In this document: piece after piece, positions 1 to 11,147 of the stretch
How positions within the stretch are numbered: position 1 is the stretch's first letter
Layout: every line of letters starts with the position of its first letter
NCBI GenBank assembly: GCA_035048495.1
Contig: CM068553.1
Coordinates: 28,916,978-28,980,977 of the forward strand
Reading direction: 5' to 3'
Origin: Euptelea pleiosperma
Lineage: Eukaryota; Streptophyta; Magnoliopsida; Ranunculales; Eupteleaceae
DNA length: 64,000 bases
Notes under the pieces: generated by a model
Databases searched by the model: none
What the model saw: the letters and a program-made list of their open reading frames with translations, nothing else
Told to the model about the DNA's origin: nothing
Translations under genes and position numbers: made by a program

Positions 1-250
1 GCGAACTGTCCGGCGTGGTCGACCGTGCTTCCGATGATCCTGAGAGGAATAGGCCGATTGGTGTCCTGCCTTGCCCGGATTGGTTACTCCGCGATTGCCG
101 ACGTGTCTCCAGTCGCCGTGGTACCTGCAAATCATACTCCGACACTCAAGTCAGGATGGATCAAAATACTATAGGTTTTGTTCTTGATACCTGTCTCTTT
201 CTCTCTCTTGTGCCTATATTTTTCGATCCATTCTTCATTAGATCTTCTCT

Positions 251-261
251 CTTTTTATAGG
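251..261 (-). promoter_or_regulatory. TATA box of T1 3' LTR
   Basis: Read on the minus strand the motif is CCTATAAAAAG. The same motif occurs at the matching place in the 5' LTR (15766-15776). Confidence 0.6.
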
Positions 262-477
262 GCTCTCAACAAAGAGCGCGTCGTCGTTGAAGAGCCTGTA
301 ATCGTCACTTCTTGATAACGGCTTTCTGTTTGTGTTTCTTGGTCTGAGGGGAATGCGTCCCCCTGGTGCTTTGTGAGATGACATTTAGTCCATCTAGGCT
401 GAATCAGGGAGTATTTGTCACCCTTAGCTTGTCGGATTACTTGTGCAAAGGTATTTGACAAGCCCCATTTTCTGACC

Positions 478-764
478 GGACGGCTTCATCACGTGTTCCA
501 ACAAGGTCCATCTTCTAATTGGATGGCTTCGTCAGGTGTTCCGACAAGGTCCATCCTCTAGTCGGATAGCTTCGTTAGGTGTTCCGACAAGGTCCATCCT
601 CTAGCCAGACGGCTTCGTCAAGTGTTCCGACAAGGTCCATCCTCTAGCCGGATAGCTTCGTCAGGTATTCCGACAAGGTCCATCTTCTAGCCTGACGGCT
701 TCGTTAGGTGTTCCGACAAGGTCCATCCTTTAGTCGGATAGCTTCATCAGGTGTTCCGACAAGG
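478..764. repeat. 43-bp tandem repeat in LTR, about 6.7 units
   Basis: Units follow the pattern GGATAGCTTCGTCAGG, TGTTCCGACAAGG, TCCATCCTCTAGTC with a few substitutions each. The right LTR (15992-16235) has about 5.7 units, so the two LTRs differ by one whole unit. Confidence 0.93.
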
Positions 765-896
765 AGGTACGATTATCGAGTTGTAGGCCGAGGTGGTCCG
801 TGAACCACAGAGGCCAATATGACTCTTCTCAGAGTACGTGTCCATTTAAGTGACACGTGGTAGTGTTTTAGCTGCTCAGAAAATAGGGTACCCACA

Positions 897-913
897 TCGC
901 CCCCTTTCTCGGG
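897..913 (-). promoter_or_regulatory. Polypurine tract of T1
   Basis: Directly abutting the 3' LTR, the minus strand reads CCCGAGAAAGGGGGCGA and then TGTGGGTA. Position and composition fit the plus-strand DNA primer site of an LTR retrotransposon. Confidence 0.85.
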
Positions 914-1072
914 CAGTTGACATGTCGTTGGTCTAGCTGTCTCGAGAAACCAACCGTCGGACCATCCAAGCGTGCGAAACATACCGTCTGAGGGAGACGT
1001 GTAATGATTTCGCATTTATTGTGGGCTTTGCTAACGCCAGAACGCGCTGGTGATAACGCTCGGCGAGGTTAG

Positions 1073-1080
1073 TATAAATA
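1073..1080 (+). promoter_or_regulatory. TATA box for the antisense ORF of T1
   Basis: TATAAATA lies about 240 bases upstream of the aORF start on the plus strand. The stretch 914-1070 before it shows no gene. A matching TATA (41793-41804) precedes the homologous aORF of J, which supports a real antisense promoter inside the element. Confidence 0.6.
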
Positions 1081-1314
1081 CCCCTCCGCTCAGTCATTTC
1101 TCATTTTTTACAAGCTCTGACCTGCTAAGGTGATTTCTTCTCTTCTTCTTCTCCTTCATCTTTTTTACAACAAAGACCCTGCCGGCAATGCGTCCGTGAG
1201 TATCCTCGGCTGGGACATCGTTGACCATTGTCAAAAAATATTTTTTACTTTCATTTTTCCCTTTTTGTCTTTCTTTCTACGTTCCCCCTCTCTTTTTCAT
1301 TTCACCCAGACCTA

Positions 1315-3403
1315 CATGTCCAGTTCCTCTGAGGATTTTTTCTTAGAGGAAGTCGAGGTAGTAGAGAACGTTGTTCTCGAAGAAGGCTTCTTCTCCGAAG
1401 TCCCTGAGGCAGACTCCTTTGGTCGTGCCGCTACACTCATGGACCCCGCCAGGGTCCTGACCAGCGATGCCACTTCTTCTTCTCGTCCCTTTATCTTCAG
1501 CGCGCCTGCCGAGGTGGACGACGGTTGTGAGAGCATGTACAAACGTTATGGCATCTCTCGCCGTCTCCGTCTTAGGAAGGGTTGCTTCCTCGGAGAACCT
1601 CTCCTTGATAAGGAGATCAGTATCTGTGAAGAGTAGTTGGAAGGGGGGTTATCATTCCCATTGTCCCCCCTTGCTAGGTCTCTGCTTGTTTTCTACAATA
1701 GAGCCCTTGGCCAAATGCACCCCAATACTTGGAGGATAATCTCTAGGATTGATTCCATATGTGCCCTCGGGGAACATTCCATTGGTTTGTTGGAGATAGA
1801 CTGCGCCTACTCGTTGAAGCGCACTCCATATTCTGACCATATTTACAGTCTGATGGCTAGGTCGGATCCTTTCTGGATGATTGAAGACCTTTCGGACTAT
1901 CACAAGGGATGGCCCGACAAGGCCCTAGTTGTCTCTGAACCATGGGACGACACTAGCCAAGCTGATCAAGGTCCTCCAATTGGCCTTGTCCGGTCTAGTT
2001 TTAATCGGGCAGGTAGGCCGTCTAGGTTTACCCTTGCCTCGCCGTTTATCGTACAGATTATCTTGCCAACTTTCACTCACTTCATCATTCTTTTCTTTTG
2101 CAGAGAACGTGAAGTCCTCGGGCATGCATGCCAAAGCGATCGTCGACAAGGTGCTAAACTTTGTTGTTTTCATCCCGCTCACCTACCATTTCTGGTTTGG
2201 AGAGGTTCTACTGAGCACCTGCAACAATCGTAGGGCAACCGCGAGGGCAGGGGTGATTCCGACGTCTCAGGTCGAGGTCACCGGCACTGACTTTGTCCCC
2301 ATCCCAACCGTTCCTCTGACCTGCGCCGACCCCGTCATGGACGATCATGGGAAGAAGAAGAACCTAGTGTCGCGGAAGAGGAAGCATCATGATACGATCG
2401 TCACTCGAAGAGGGGCTTCCAGGCTTATGATCCGCTTGCCTCCATGGCCGGGGTGGTAGGGGCGCAGATCCCTCTCGGAGAGTATTCTTCTCGGCAGGTT
2501 CCCCCATTCTTCCAACTACTGTGGATGTGCCTCTGTCTAGACCGTCTGTGCGGGTGAATCTGGACGATGAGCTGGAGCCCTTCGGGTGGGGATCTGAGGC
2601 CGTGCCTCTGGAGCAGGCGTCAACCCATCCTTTCTCCATTCCTTTCTTTTTCACCCCTCTCGGCCATCCCATTATCGAGGGCCACTCCTTCTTCGACCCC
2701 CATGTTGCCATGGGGTTGATCGACAGGCTCTCCTTGCCGAGAGATCAGCAACGTTATGAGAGCGTAACAGAATTGACTCAGGCTTAAGACGGCCTGAGCA
2801 AATCTTTTGCCGAAGTAATTCCTTTTCCTTTCTTTCTCTTTTTTTTTTATTTTCTTCTGGGCGATTTCTGACAAACTTCTCCTCCGTTTGGTTGCAGGGA
2901 ATCACGGCCTATCTCGGCCTGAAGGACTTTGTCTCCTTCCTCCTGAACTGGTGCGAGCAGCAGGACACCGAGGTTCTTCGCCAAAGGGAAAGGGTGGACT
3001 AGGCCGCCTCACGGCTGGCCAATGCCTCCCAAAACCTGGAGGTTCTGAACTCGGAGCTCAAGGCTAGGAAGGATGAGCTTGGCAAGATGCTAAGAGGAAG
3101 TCTACGGACGTCCGCTCGGCTCTGAAGGCCTCCAAGGCAAAGAGGGCCACTGCCGAAGAGGCCCTGGACAAGATGAAGGAGACTTTGGAGCTGGTACGTG
3201 CTGATTCCCTTTGTCTCCATCAAGTCCAATATGAGAAGGGCGTTGCTGATGCTTGGGTAGATTTTGGTGAGGAAGAGTCGACTACCGTTGGAGAGGAGCC
3301 AGAGGGGGACCAGTCTGCTGGTGGCGGAGCTGGCCCAAGAGACCCCGAGGTCACCGAGGGTGGAGTCGGACAGTCGTCCGATGTCATTGTGACTGTTGAA
3401 TGA
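1315..3403 (+). pseudogene. T1 antisense ORF (aORF), Transposase_28-like plant transposon protein, broken
   Basis: The gene runs opposite to gag-pol. The likely start at 1315 gives MSSSSEDFF, a serine and acid-rich leader. A globular region follows with the pattern YGISRRLRLR, then GGLSFPLSP, then MHPNTWR. This resembles the plant protein family annotated as putative gypsy-type transposon (Pfam Transposase_28, assigned from memory). An in-frame TAG at 1634-1636 splits that domain, and both sides are in one frame. Probable introns: about 2010-2102 (GCAG/GTAGGC to TTTTGCAG) and about 2815-2898 (GTAATT to GGTTGCAG). The last part (2900-3200) encodes an Ala/Lys/Glu/Leu-rich coiled coil with a stop near 3001. 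The end is VIVTVE and TGA at 3401-3403. Function of the family is unknown. A homolog lies at 41918. Confidence 0.72.
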
Positions 3404-3648
3404 ACTGTTTTTTTTTTTAATGATGTAGATGCCGTATGGCTCTTTTTTTTATATATGAAATTGAACTTTCCTTCTATTGTTAATTCGTTTGAATGAACTT
3501 TCCTTCTACCTTTAAAATAATGTCATTTTTTTTGCTATGATTCCTTGCTTCTTGAGATAGGCTTCTTGGCTCATGTGCTGCATAGCCTTTTATCCCGTAC
3601 GCGCTGAGGCTCTGTTATGCCCTCAGCTATTAATCCAAAAAAATGTTT
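3404..3648. other. AT-rich 3' flank of the T1 aORF
   Basis: T-rich sequence with no gene seen. It probably holds the aORF 3' untranslated region. Confidence 0.4.
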
Positions 3649-4150
3649 GGGTGCCTCAGCTCATTTGTGGGACTTCTTCTTCCTTTGAAGAGTGATACGG
3701 TTCTCATGCATCAAGGCGGTCTTGGCTTGCTCTTGATGGATGCCAACTGTATGTGTCAAGGTCCCGTCTTGTCTTTGACTTTTTAGCCGAGAAGGTCTGG
3801 GTGCTTCAGCCCATTTGTGGAACTTGTTCTTCCTTTGGAAAGGGATACGGTTCTCATGCATCAAGACGATCTAGGCATGCTCTTGGTGGATGCCAACTGT
3901 ATGTGTTGAGGTCCTGTTCTGCCTTTGGCTTTTCAGCCGAGAAGGTCTGGGTGCCTCGGCCCATTTGTGGGACTTCTTTCTCCTTTGGAGAGGGATATGG
4001 TTTTCATGCATCAAGGTGGTCTAGGCCTGCTCTTGATGGATGCCAATTGTATGTGTCGAGGTCAAGTTTTGCCTTTGACTTTTCAGCCAAAAAGGTCTGG
4101 GTGTCTCGGCCCATTTGTGGGACTTCTCCCAACTTTGGAGAGGGACGCTT
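3649..4150. repeat. 150-bp tandem repeat between pol and aORF of T1, about 3.3 units
   Basis: Units begin GGGTGCCTCAGC at 3649 and recur at 3799, 3949 and 4099, exactly 150 bases apart. They lie in the non-coding gap between the ends of integrase and the aORF. ORFs within them on either strand repeat with the units and are not taken as genes. Confidence 0.92.
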
Positions 4151-4210
4151 CTTTTTCAGCCGACGTGTGAAATGGCTTTATCGAGATGCTATAGAACTTG
4201 AACCGAACTT

Positions 4211-4750
4211 TTATTGATAGAAAACTTTCAGGTTGAAGACATTCCAAGGTCTTTCGATTACATTGCCCTCTGTAAGGGTGTCAACGGGTCAGTTCCGGTT
4301 CAGTTCCTAAGGTGACCAGAACCGGAACAATCGGTTCCAATTTTTATCGGTTCGGTTCCTTAACGGTTCCGGTTCTCAAAGTGATGGATCTAGAACCGGA
4401 ACTGATGTATTTATGTCGGTTCCGGTTCTGGTTCCAGGTATATTGGGCCAAATGTTGTGAATATGAGAATATTACACTATATTTATTTATTGGTACTGGT
4501 TCTTATCGGTTTGGTTCTAGTTCTTATCGGTTTCAGTTCTATATTAGGGTACCCAGAATCGAAATCGTTATTGTCGGTTCGATTTTGGTTACTTTTTAAT
4601 CGGTTCTCAAAAATGTGGAATCAGAACCGGTGTTTTCGATTCCAGTTCCAATTCGGTTCCGGTTAAACTGGTAAAATTGACACCCCTAGCCGTCTGACAT
4701 TTTTAGGAAATAGGATCCGTGTTGGTCCAGTTTGTCAATCACGTAGGGCC
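4211..4750 (-). pseudogene. T1 integrase C-terminal end, split by a hAT MITE
   Basis: Minus-strand codons downstream of solo LTR A read GPYVID then GSYFL and DG. After the MITE they continue as NVIERPWN and LKVFY, ending in TAA at 4211-4213. This is the usual C-terminal end of Gypsy pol, a beta-rich domain after the catalytic core. The frame joins across both insertions once their target duplications are discounted. Confidence 0.85.
4273..4688. mobile_element. hAT-type MITE in T1 integrase
   Basis: A 416-bp insertion with inverted ends TAAGGGTGTCAA and TTGACACCCCTA. It is flanked by 8-bp duplications gccctctg (4265-4272) and gccgtctg (4689-4696). The interior is many degenerate copies of GGTTCCGGTTC on both strands. 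No transposase. Confidence 0.9.
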
Positions 4751-5200
4751 TGATATTCGCTCAAAAGTGCTTATTTTAAGCAATTATCCTTTTAGCGTTA
4801 TTGCATTCTCCTACGTAAAATACTCTATTTATCTACTTTTCTACGTAAGTGTCTCTTCTGTTGCGTAGAACACACTTTTCTGGACGAAATGGTATATTTG
4901 CATGCATTAAACACATTTTTTGGAAGTCTAGATATAAAGCCGTTCTGATTGAGTCTCATTACGCGCTTCTTTTGTCGCAGGAAACCCGATCAGACGGTTC
5001 TCAAGACTGGTGGGCCCACAATCAACTTCCAGAGCCTAGGATCAAAGCTGAAGGACCAACAGGCTGAGGATGAGAAGATATAGGCCAATGACAGGAAGAG
5101 CCAGAGAGTCGAAAGAATCGAGGGACGATCAAGAGAGAAGGAGAGACAAGCCCTCAAAGAAGAAACTAAAGAGATTAAAGCTTATAAACTAACACAAGGC

Positions 5201-5270
5201 GAGTGCTTGCTCAGTTGGTAAAGCATGCAGAAGACCAAGTCAAAGACCAGGGTTTCAAGCCCCTCTGCTA
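5201..5270 (+). other. tRNA-like segment in LTR A
   Basis: It has an A-box-like TTGCTCAGTTGGTAAAGC and, about 30 bases on, a B-box-like GGGTTTCAAGCCC. The acceptor arms do not pair well, so it is a relic and not a working tRNA gene. Equivalents sit in all other complete LTRs of the family. Confidence 0.6.
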
Positions 5271-5930
5271 GCATTTTTTCTCTTTATTTTGTAATATTTT
5301 CTCTCTCCTCTCCCATTTCTCTCTCCAAATCATCATTCTCTCTCTACTCTCAAATCCACATCATCCGATCCTCTCCCTTCCCTCAATCACTTAATTCTAC
5401 GGCCTACCTTGGCCAATTTCCATCACTCGATCATCAACGTCCATCTCTACCATACAATCACTCAGTCAGTCCCCCAACCATCCCCCTCACCATCTCATAA
5501 ATCCAATGGCCCTCATCACTTCATGTTCAATCCTATAGGTCTAAGCCAAGATGAAGTGCGGGCCCATTACCCATGGCCCAACCATTCAGTAGGACCCACA
5601 TCCCTAGCATGAATAGGAAATGGCTACTAAAGAAGGAAAGGAGAGAATTTTGAAAAGATTTTAGAATCAAAGCATTTTTTTCAAGAAAGGAATTTTTTCT
5701 AAAAATGTGGAGGTATTTACATTTATTTTTTTTGAAACCATGGGTTTCTAAGTTAGGAACCCACAGTTCTATACAAAGGCTGGAAAAACTTTTTGTGGAA
5801 AGTAAACTTTTAGAAATCGTGGGTTTCTAATCTAGGAACCCACGGTTCTACCAAAAGAATGAGGAAAAGTTTTAGAAACCATGGGTTTCTATTATTCCTA
5901 CCAAAAAGATGAAAGGAAACCTAACGGTTC

Positions 5931-5940
5931 CTATATAAAG
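5931..5940 (+). promoter_or_regulatory. TATA box of LTR A
   Basis: CTATATAAAG on the LTR sense strand, mid-LTR, followed by a CT-rich leader. Fits the U3/R boundary. Confidence 0.6.
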
Positions 5941-7243
5941 GCAGCAACCATTGCCGTTTTTAGCAGCCCCTCCCATTCTCCTCTTCTTCATTCCACCCTC
6001 TATGAGCTACCACGTTTTGAAGAGAAGTAGACAAACCAACATCTTCAAAAAGCCATCCCACGGCCTCCAACTCGACAGCAGCAAGGGAACTTCTCCCTAT
6101 CTCTCTCTCTAAGCCGCTATTCACCTCCATCTATCCTACACGGTGGTGGTTCTTCCAACAGCCACCACCATGTATTTTCACAGGGAGTGAACAACACAAC
6201 CCATCTCGTCTCTCTCTCCAATCTCTCTCTAAGTTCAGGCCGCCCCTCACCTACAGGTTCACAGCCTGCAACCTTTGCAGGCCGTTAAACTTTGCACGAA
6301 CTAGCACCGTTCTCTCCTTCTCGATCTCCATCTTCTAAAAAATAAAAAAATAAAAAAATAAAACAAAACCAGAAAAACAAAGAAAAAAAAGAAGAAAAGA
6401 AGAAGAGGAAAGAGAAGAGGAGAAGAAGAATAGAGGAGATCGCACTCTACTCTGTGCACCGCTAGCCACCTCACGGACTGCACGTCCTTGCTCCTCCATC
6501 CTATCCTCCATGTTGCTGCCATCTTCCCTACACCATTCTTACAGCCATAAATGTCTTGCACTTCAAGCCGGTTGCCCCTCACAACGAAATAGCACCTCCA
6601 CTCCATCTCAGCAACATCGTTGGATCGATCCAACCTTCTTGGCCAAGTGTAGCAAGCTTGCAAACATCTCGATCAAGGTTTGGTATTAATCTCACTTCTT
6701 TCCCTTCTCTATTTTCTTTATTTTTCTACTTTCTCTCTCAACTTTTTATGTTTTCTAGCTAGTTTTATTACATTTTAGCATTAAACAAGTGTAGTACATT
6801 CAATTTAATAAAGTTCAATTTGACTTCTTGTTAAAAAAAAAAAAAAAAAAATTTCTCTCTCTAAATTAGTTTTCTCTCTCTAGAGAGTAATCTCTCTTTC
6901 TAGAGACCTCTTTCTAACTTTCTCTCTCTAACTCTCTTTAGAATTTTCTTCTTTAAAACTGCTTTTTAGTTTATCTTATTTTATTTTATGTTCGATTCAA
7001 GCATTGTAATAGACATTTTGATCACTGAATGATGAAATTTGTTTTTATCTATTATTTCTTGTGATATTCCGTAAGTTTTGTTCTTATTCGTGTTAATCCG
7101 ACTAATTCCGAGTGCAGATCGACATCCGACACAAGCCACTGTGCAAAATTGCTCATTCTACAGGTTAAAAGTCTCGGATTAATTAAAAATTGTGTTGAAG
7201 TTAGGGTTTCCGTAACCAACGACGCGGAAAAATCCTATTTTCA

Positions 7244-8449
7244 GGGCCCTTCCCAATTTGAACCGAGCTTACCACTGTTGGCCTCCCTCGTATTTTCGAA
7301 TATTTTCCTGAGGATGAGATCCCTTGGTTTAAAGCCTCTGTGCTTCACCCTTTAGTCAAACGCCCGTTTGATTCTCCGTTGGTAGTTGGCTAGACGGACC
7401 ATGGGTTGTTCCCTTCGTTCCTCGAGGAGGTCTACGTCGCGAGCCAATATGCCTTCGTTCAGCTCCGACTCCACGACCAGTGTTCGGGAGGTTGGCGTCG
7501 TGGCCTCAATTGGGATTACGGCTTTTGTTCCGTAAGCTAGTGAGAAAGGAGATTTCTCTGTTGATAGCCTCGGGGTCGTGCGGTAGACCCATAGTACGCC
7601 GTATAACTCCTTGGCCCATTTTTCTTTGGCCCTTTTCGATCTCTTTTTTAGTGTGTCGAGTATGATCCTATTGGCAGCTTCTGCTAATCCGTTGCTCTGT
7701 GGATACCTCGGAGTCGGTAAGCTTTTCTTTATCCCAAGCATTTGACAAAAAGCTCGAATCTTGACTGCGTCAAACTGTGTGCCATTGTCTGTTATGATTT
7801 CCTGGGGTACGCCGAAATGGCATACGATATTTTTCCAGAGAAATCTTTTTATGTTTGAGATGTGGACCTGATGGAGCTCAACGGCTTCGATCCATTTGGT
7901 GAAGTAGTCAGTGGCGACCAGAAAAAAATGAACATTTCTTGGTGCCCTTGGGAAGGGCTTGACTATGTCCAGTCCCTATTTGGCGAACGGCTAGGCACTA
8001 TACACTGGGTGCAACTCTTCTATGGGTACTCTGATCAACGGCGCATGCTTCTGGCAGCTCGGGCATTTACGGATGAAGACCTTGGCATCCTTCTGCATGT
8101 ACGGCCAGAAGTACCCTTGTGTGATTGCCTTATGTGCTAAACTTCTCGCCTCCGAGTGGTTTTCGCACTTGTCGACGTTTATTTTTTCCAACACAGTCTG
8201 TGATTGTACCCGAGTTAGGCATTTTAGGAGTGGTTCAGATGTCGACTTACGGTATAGCTCTCCGTGTAACAGGGTATATCTTTTCGAGATGCCTTGTATC
8301 CGCCTTGTTTCTATTTTTGATTCTAGGAGGGTCCCGTGCCGAAGGTAATTGCAGATGTTGTCCATCCAACTCGACTCGCTCCCAGTGTTAACGGGTGCTA
8401 TGTGTATCTCATTCGACCTCTGTATGATAGGGTACTCTTGGAAATCCAC
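7244..8449 (-). pseudogene. T1 integrase: zinc-binding and catalytic core
   Basis: The minus strand encodes the integrase that inserts element cDNA into the host genome. The HHCC zinc motif is visible (HSEARSLAHK with KCPSCQKHA, 8150-8030). The DDE core has an Asp in GLDIV, TDNGTQF, and the Glu context PQSNGLAEAANR (7725-7690). An in-frame stop breaks the frame near 7990 and another at 7352-7354. The C-terminal domain then continues to 7244 and, past solo LTR A, at 4745. The gene is dead in this copy. Identification as a Gypsy integrase is firm. Confidence 0.9.
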
Positions 8450-8496
8450 CTAACATTGTCGCCAGGTATGATAAAGGAGTCCGAGTGCCTATTCTC

Positions 8497-9035
8497 CTAT
8501 CTTGGGAGTTGGTACAGTTTTAAGTGGGTGAAGTGCTTTGTCAGTCCTTTTACTATGGCTAGGTAAGCTACAATCCTTTCGTCCCTTGCTTGGTAGGTCC
8601 CGTCGTACTGGGAAACGATGAGCTGTGAGTCTGAGTAAACTTTCAAGTCAGTGACTCTTTGGTCTAGGGCAGCAGTAACTCCCAAATGATGGCCTCATAC
8701 TTTGTCTCATTGTTGGATGCCTTGAAGCCAAGCTTTAAGGCCCTCTCAATTTTGGTATTCTCCGGTGTTACCAGGACGATTCCGATTCCTGATCTGTCTT
8801 CATTGGCCCAACCATCCGTGAACAGTCTCCAACCTGTTTCCTGTCGGAATGCTATCGGGACTTCGGGTAGATGGAAGATGTCTGCGTCTTCCACTCCAAG
8901 TTGCTTGATGTAGCTTACTAGGAAGTCGGCTAGGAAACCTACGAGGGCATGTCCTTTCTCAGATATTCTGGGGCTATACTTGATGTCATAGTGCCAAATG
9001 AATGGCCCATTTTGCCATTCAGCTGGATAGATCAA
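8497..9035 (-). pseudogene. T1 additional RNase H domain (aRH type)
   Basis: Two overlapping minus-strand pieces carry the RNase H pattern: LFTDG (first Asp), NNETKYEA (Glu) and YSDSQLIV (second Asp). This is a second RNase H after the ordinary one at 9036-9249. Tat elements are known for such an acquired archaeal-type domain. It degrades the RNA strand of RNA-DNA hybrids during reverse transcription. A frameshift near 8670 separates the two pieces. Confidence 0.8.
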
Positions 9036-9249
9036 TCTTTCCTAGGACGGACTTGAGTGGAAACTCGATGTAGACCATAATACTCCTCTCGTCAAAGTAC
9101 GGATTCAATCTTTTGAACGCAAAAATTAGTGCAAGGGCAGCCTTTTCTATTAATGCGTACCTGAGTTCGGCTCCGACAAGTGTCTTGCTGGTGAAGAAGA
9201 CTGGTTTCTCTTCTTTGTTATGCTCCCAGAATAGTATGACACTGATTGA
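9036..9249 (-). pseudogene. T1 degenerate original RNase H remnant
   Basis: Minus-strand codons after the stop at 9250-9252 read like the ordinary Gypsy RNase H tail: KPVFFTSKTL, GAELRY and ALALIFA, then PYF. Only this remnant is readable. Its place between RT and the second RNase H fits the Tat layout. Confidence 0.65.
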
Positions 9250-10397
9250 TTATTCTGTTGTCACTAGGTAGAGGCCGAGTGGTTCTCCTGCTTCTAGTTT
9301 CGAGAGTATTGGTGGCTCGGCTAGGTATTCTTTCAGTTTTCCAAAGGCTTCATCGCATTCGTCAGTCCACTGGAATTGTCCGTATCTCCGCAGTAGCTTG
9401 AACAGTGGCCGAAACCTATCTGACGATTGTGCTATGAAACGGCTTAGCGCTGCAATCCTCCTGGCCAATTTTTGGACTTCTTTCCGATTTCGAGGTGGTT
9501 TCATTTCCGTGAGGGCTCTGATCTGCTTAGGGTTGGCCTCTATTCCTCGTTTGGTGATCAAATACCCCAAGAATTTCCCCGAGGTGACTCCGAAAATGCA
9601 CTTGCAGGGGTTCATCTTCATGTTGTATTCCCGAAGCCGGTCGAGCATTCTCCCCAGATCTGCCAAATGGCTATCCCTTTGACGACTTTTGACCATCATG
9701 TCGTCGATGTAAACTTCCATTGATTATCCGATCATGTCATGGAACATTCGGTTGACTAATATCTGATAGGTGGCTCCTGCGTTCTCGAGTCCGAATGGCA
9801 TTACCTTGTAGAGAACACCCCGTGATCCGTGGTGAAGGCTGTCTTTTCCCGATCGGGCTCAAAGAGTGGAATCTGGTTGTAACCCGAGTACCCGTCCATG
9901 AAGGACAGGATCTCGTAGCCCGACGTCACGTCAACTAGCTGATCGATTTGCGATAGTGGATATGGATCTTTTGGACAGGCTTTGTTCAGGTTTGTGAAGT
10001 CTATGCACACCCATATCTTCCATGTCTTCTTGAGAATTGCGACCACATTGGCGAGCCATTCGGGGTTTGTGACCTCCCGAATGTAGCCCGCTTTCAGCAG
10101 CTTGTCGATCTCGTCCCTTACAGCCGTCTGCTTTTCTATCGACATGACCCTTGGCCGTTGCCTGACTGGAGTGTACCTACAATTCACATTTAATTTATGG
10201 CAAGAAATATCTAGGTGTATCCTCGGCATGTCTTCCAATGACCAGGCGAATACATCCCGATTGGCTATTAGGAGGTCCGTAAGTCTCTGCTTTTTCTGTC
10301 CGCTTAATGTTGATCTAACATAAGTTATTTTTAGATCTTCGATGGTTCTGAGATTGACTTCCACATTCGACTCAATAGTTAACCTTCCTTGATCCAT
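9250..10397 (-). pseudogene. T1 reverse transcriptase
   Basis: The enzyme copies element RNA into DNA in virus-like particles. The N-terminal half (10397-9801) shows AGYIREVTNPEWLANVV, CIDFTNLNKACPKDPYPL and FMDGYSGYNQI. The second half (9720-9250) starts with the catalytic box YIDDM and continues to the thumb/connection motif FLGYL. Two breaks lie between them: a one-base frameshift near 9808 at the conserved MPFGL box, and an in-frame TAA at 9721-9723 just before the YIDDM box. The frame is continuous with the protease upstream, so gag-pol was one ORF. Very high similarity to plant Gypsy RT motifs. Confidence 0.93.
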
Positions 10398-10433
10398 ATT
10401 ACAGCTTAATTTAGAGGTCGGATGCTGTGGTTG

Positions 10434-11132
10434 CTACGTGCTGTCGGCAGGTGGCTTGCTGCTCTGGGGGTCAGTTACAGGTTCAGCCGTCTTTTCGGGC
10501 CTGACAGCCATTGCGTAACACTTTTTTGACGAGGTTTGATCTCCCTGGATCTCTATGGTCACTTGTTCAGTAGGGAACCGTATCCGTTGATGGTAGGTCG
10601 ATGGGATGGCCTTCATGTCGTGGAGCCATCCTCTCCCCAAGATTGCGTTGTATGGCAATGGGGTGTCCACGACCAGAAAATCTATCATCCGCACGGCTGG
10701 TCCTGCCCTTACTGGCAGCGTGATTTTCCCCAGGGCATACACCTTCTGTCCATTGAACTCGATCAATGGTGCCTCCAATGATTCCAACGTGACCTCTGAG
10801 AAGTTCATCCTTCTATAGGCGTCGGCGAACAATATCTCTGTCGAGCTTCCCGGATTGATGAAGATGCGCTTGACGTCAAAACTCTCGATGGAAAAAGTCA
10901 ATAGCAGTGCGTCTGAATGAGGCAGGTCCACCCCATCTAGGTCCATGTTCTAGAAGGTGATTGTGCCCTCAGAGGTTCCCTCGGTGATCCTGAAAAATCT
11001 TGGTCCCTGTGCAACATTCAGAACCTCCCGGAGATGTTCAACCTGCCGCGAGCTGATGCGATCTTGTCCAGCTTTCGGTGTGATAGACGGCTCGATCCCC
11101 CCATGTATCACGTCAATGATCATTGCCAGCAT
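10434..11132 (-). pseudogene. T1 aspartic protease, active-site Asp changed to Asn
   Basis: A retropepsin-like domain processes the polyprotein. The active-site loop reads INPGSSTEILF where the family has D(T/P)GSS, so the catalytic Asp is Asn by a GAT to AAT-type change. The downstream ILGRGWL flap/helix motif is intact (Tat-type protease). In-frame stops occur at 10950-10952 and 10434-10436. The region lies between gag and RT in the same frame as both, so the original protein was a single gag-pol polyprotein. Confidence 0.85.
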
Positions 11133-11147
11133 TGTCGCTTTGTTGAC

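Larger units (their letters stand above)
1..896 (-). repeat. 3' LTR of T1 (left, 5' edge cut by window)
   Basis: It aligns throughout with 15514-16367 and ends in TACCCACA, the inverse of the TGTGGGTA at the other LTR terminus (15450). It is about one 43-bp repeat unit longer than the right LTR. Minus-strand TATA motif CCTATAAAAAG at 251-261. Confidence 0.93.
4751..7243 (+). mobile_element. A: solo LTR of family L
   Basis: The 2493-bp unit starts TGATATTCGC and ends in ATTTTCA, with perfect 5-bp duplications gggcc at 4746-4750 and 7244-7248. There is no internal domain or second LTR, so it is a solo LTR. Order: U3 end with CTACGTAA motifs (4811, 4839), tRNA-like segment (5201-5270), TATA box (5931), CT-rich transcribed part, and the terminal hairpin next to the 3' end. 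Plus-strand orientation, opposite to T1. Confidence 0.92.

Noticed and set aside
478..764. CRISPR-like array
   Set aside because: Units are contiguous 43-bp tandem copies without unique spacers, within a plant LTR.
5201..5270. Functional tRNA gene
   Set aside because: No paired acceptor stem and poor anticodon arm; it is a relic repeated in all LTRs.
4751..7243. A as a Helitron or MITE
   Set aside because: TG...CA ends, 5-bp duplications, TATA box and the PBS/PPT seen beside sister copies show it is an LTR.
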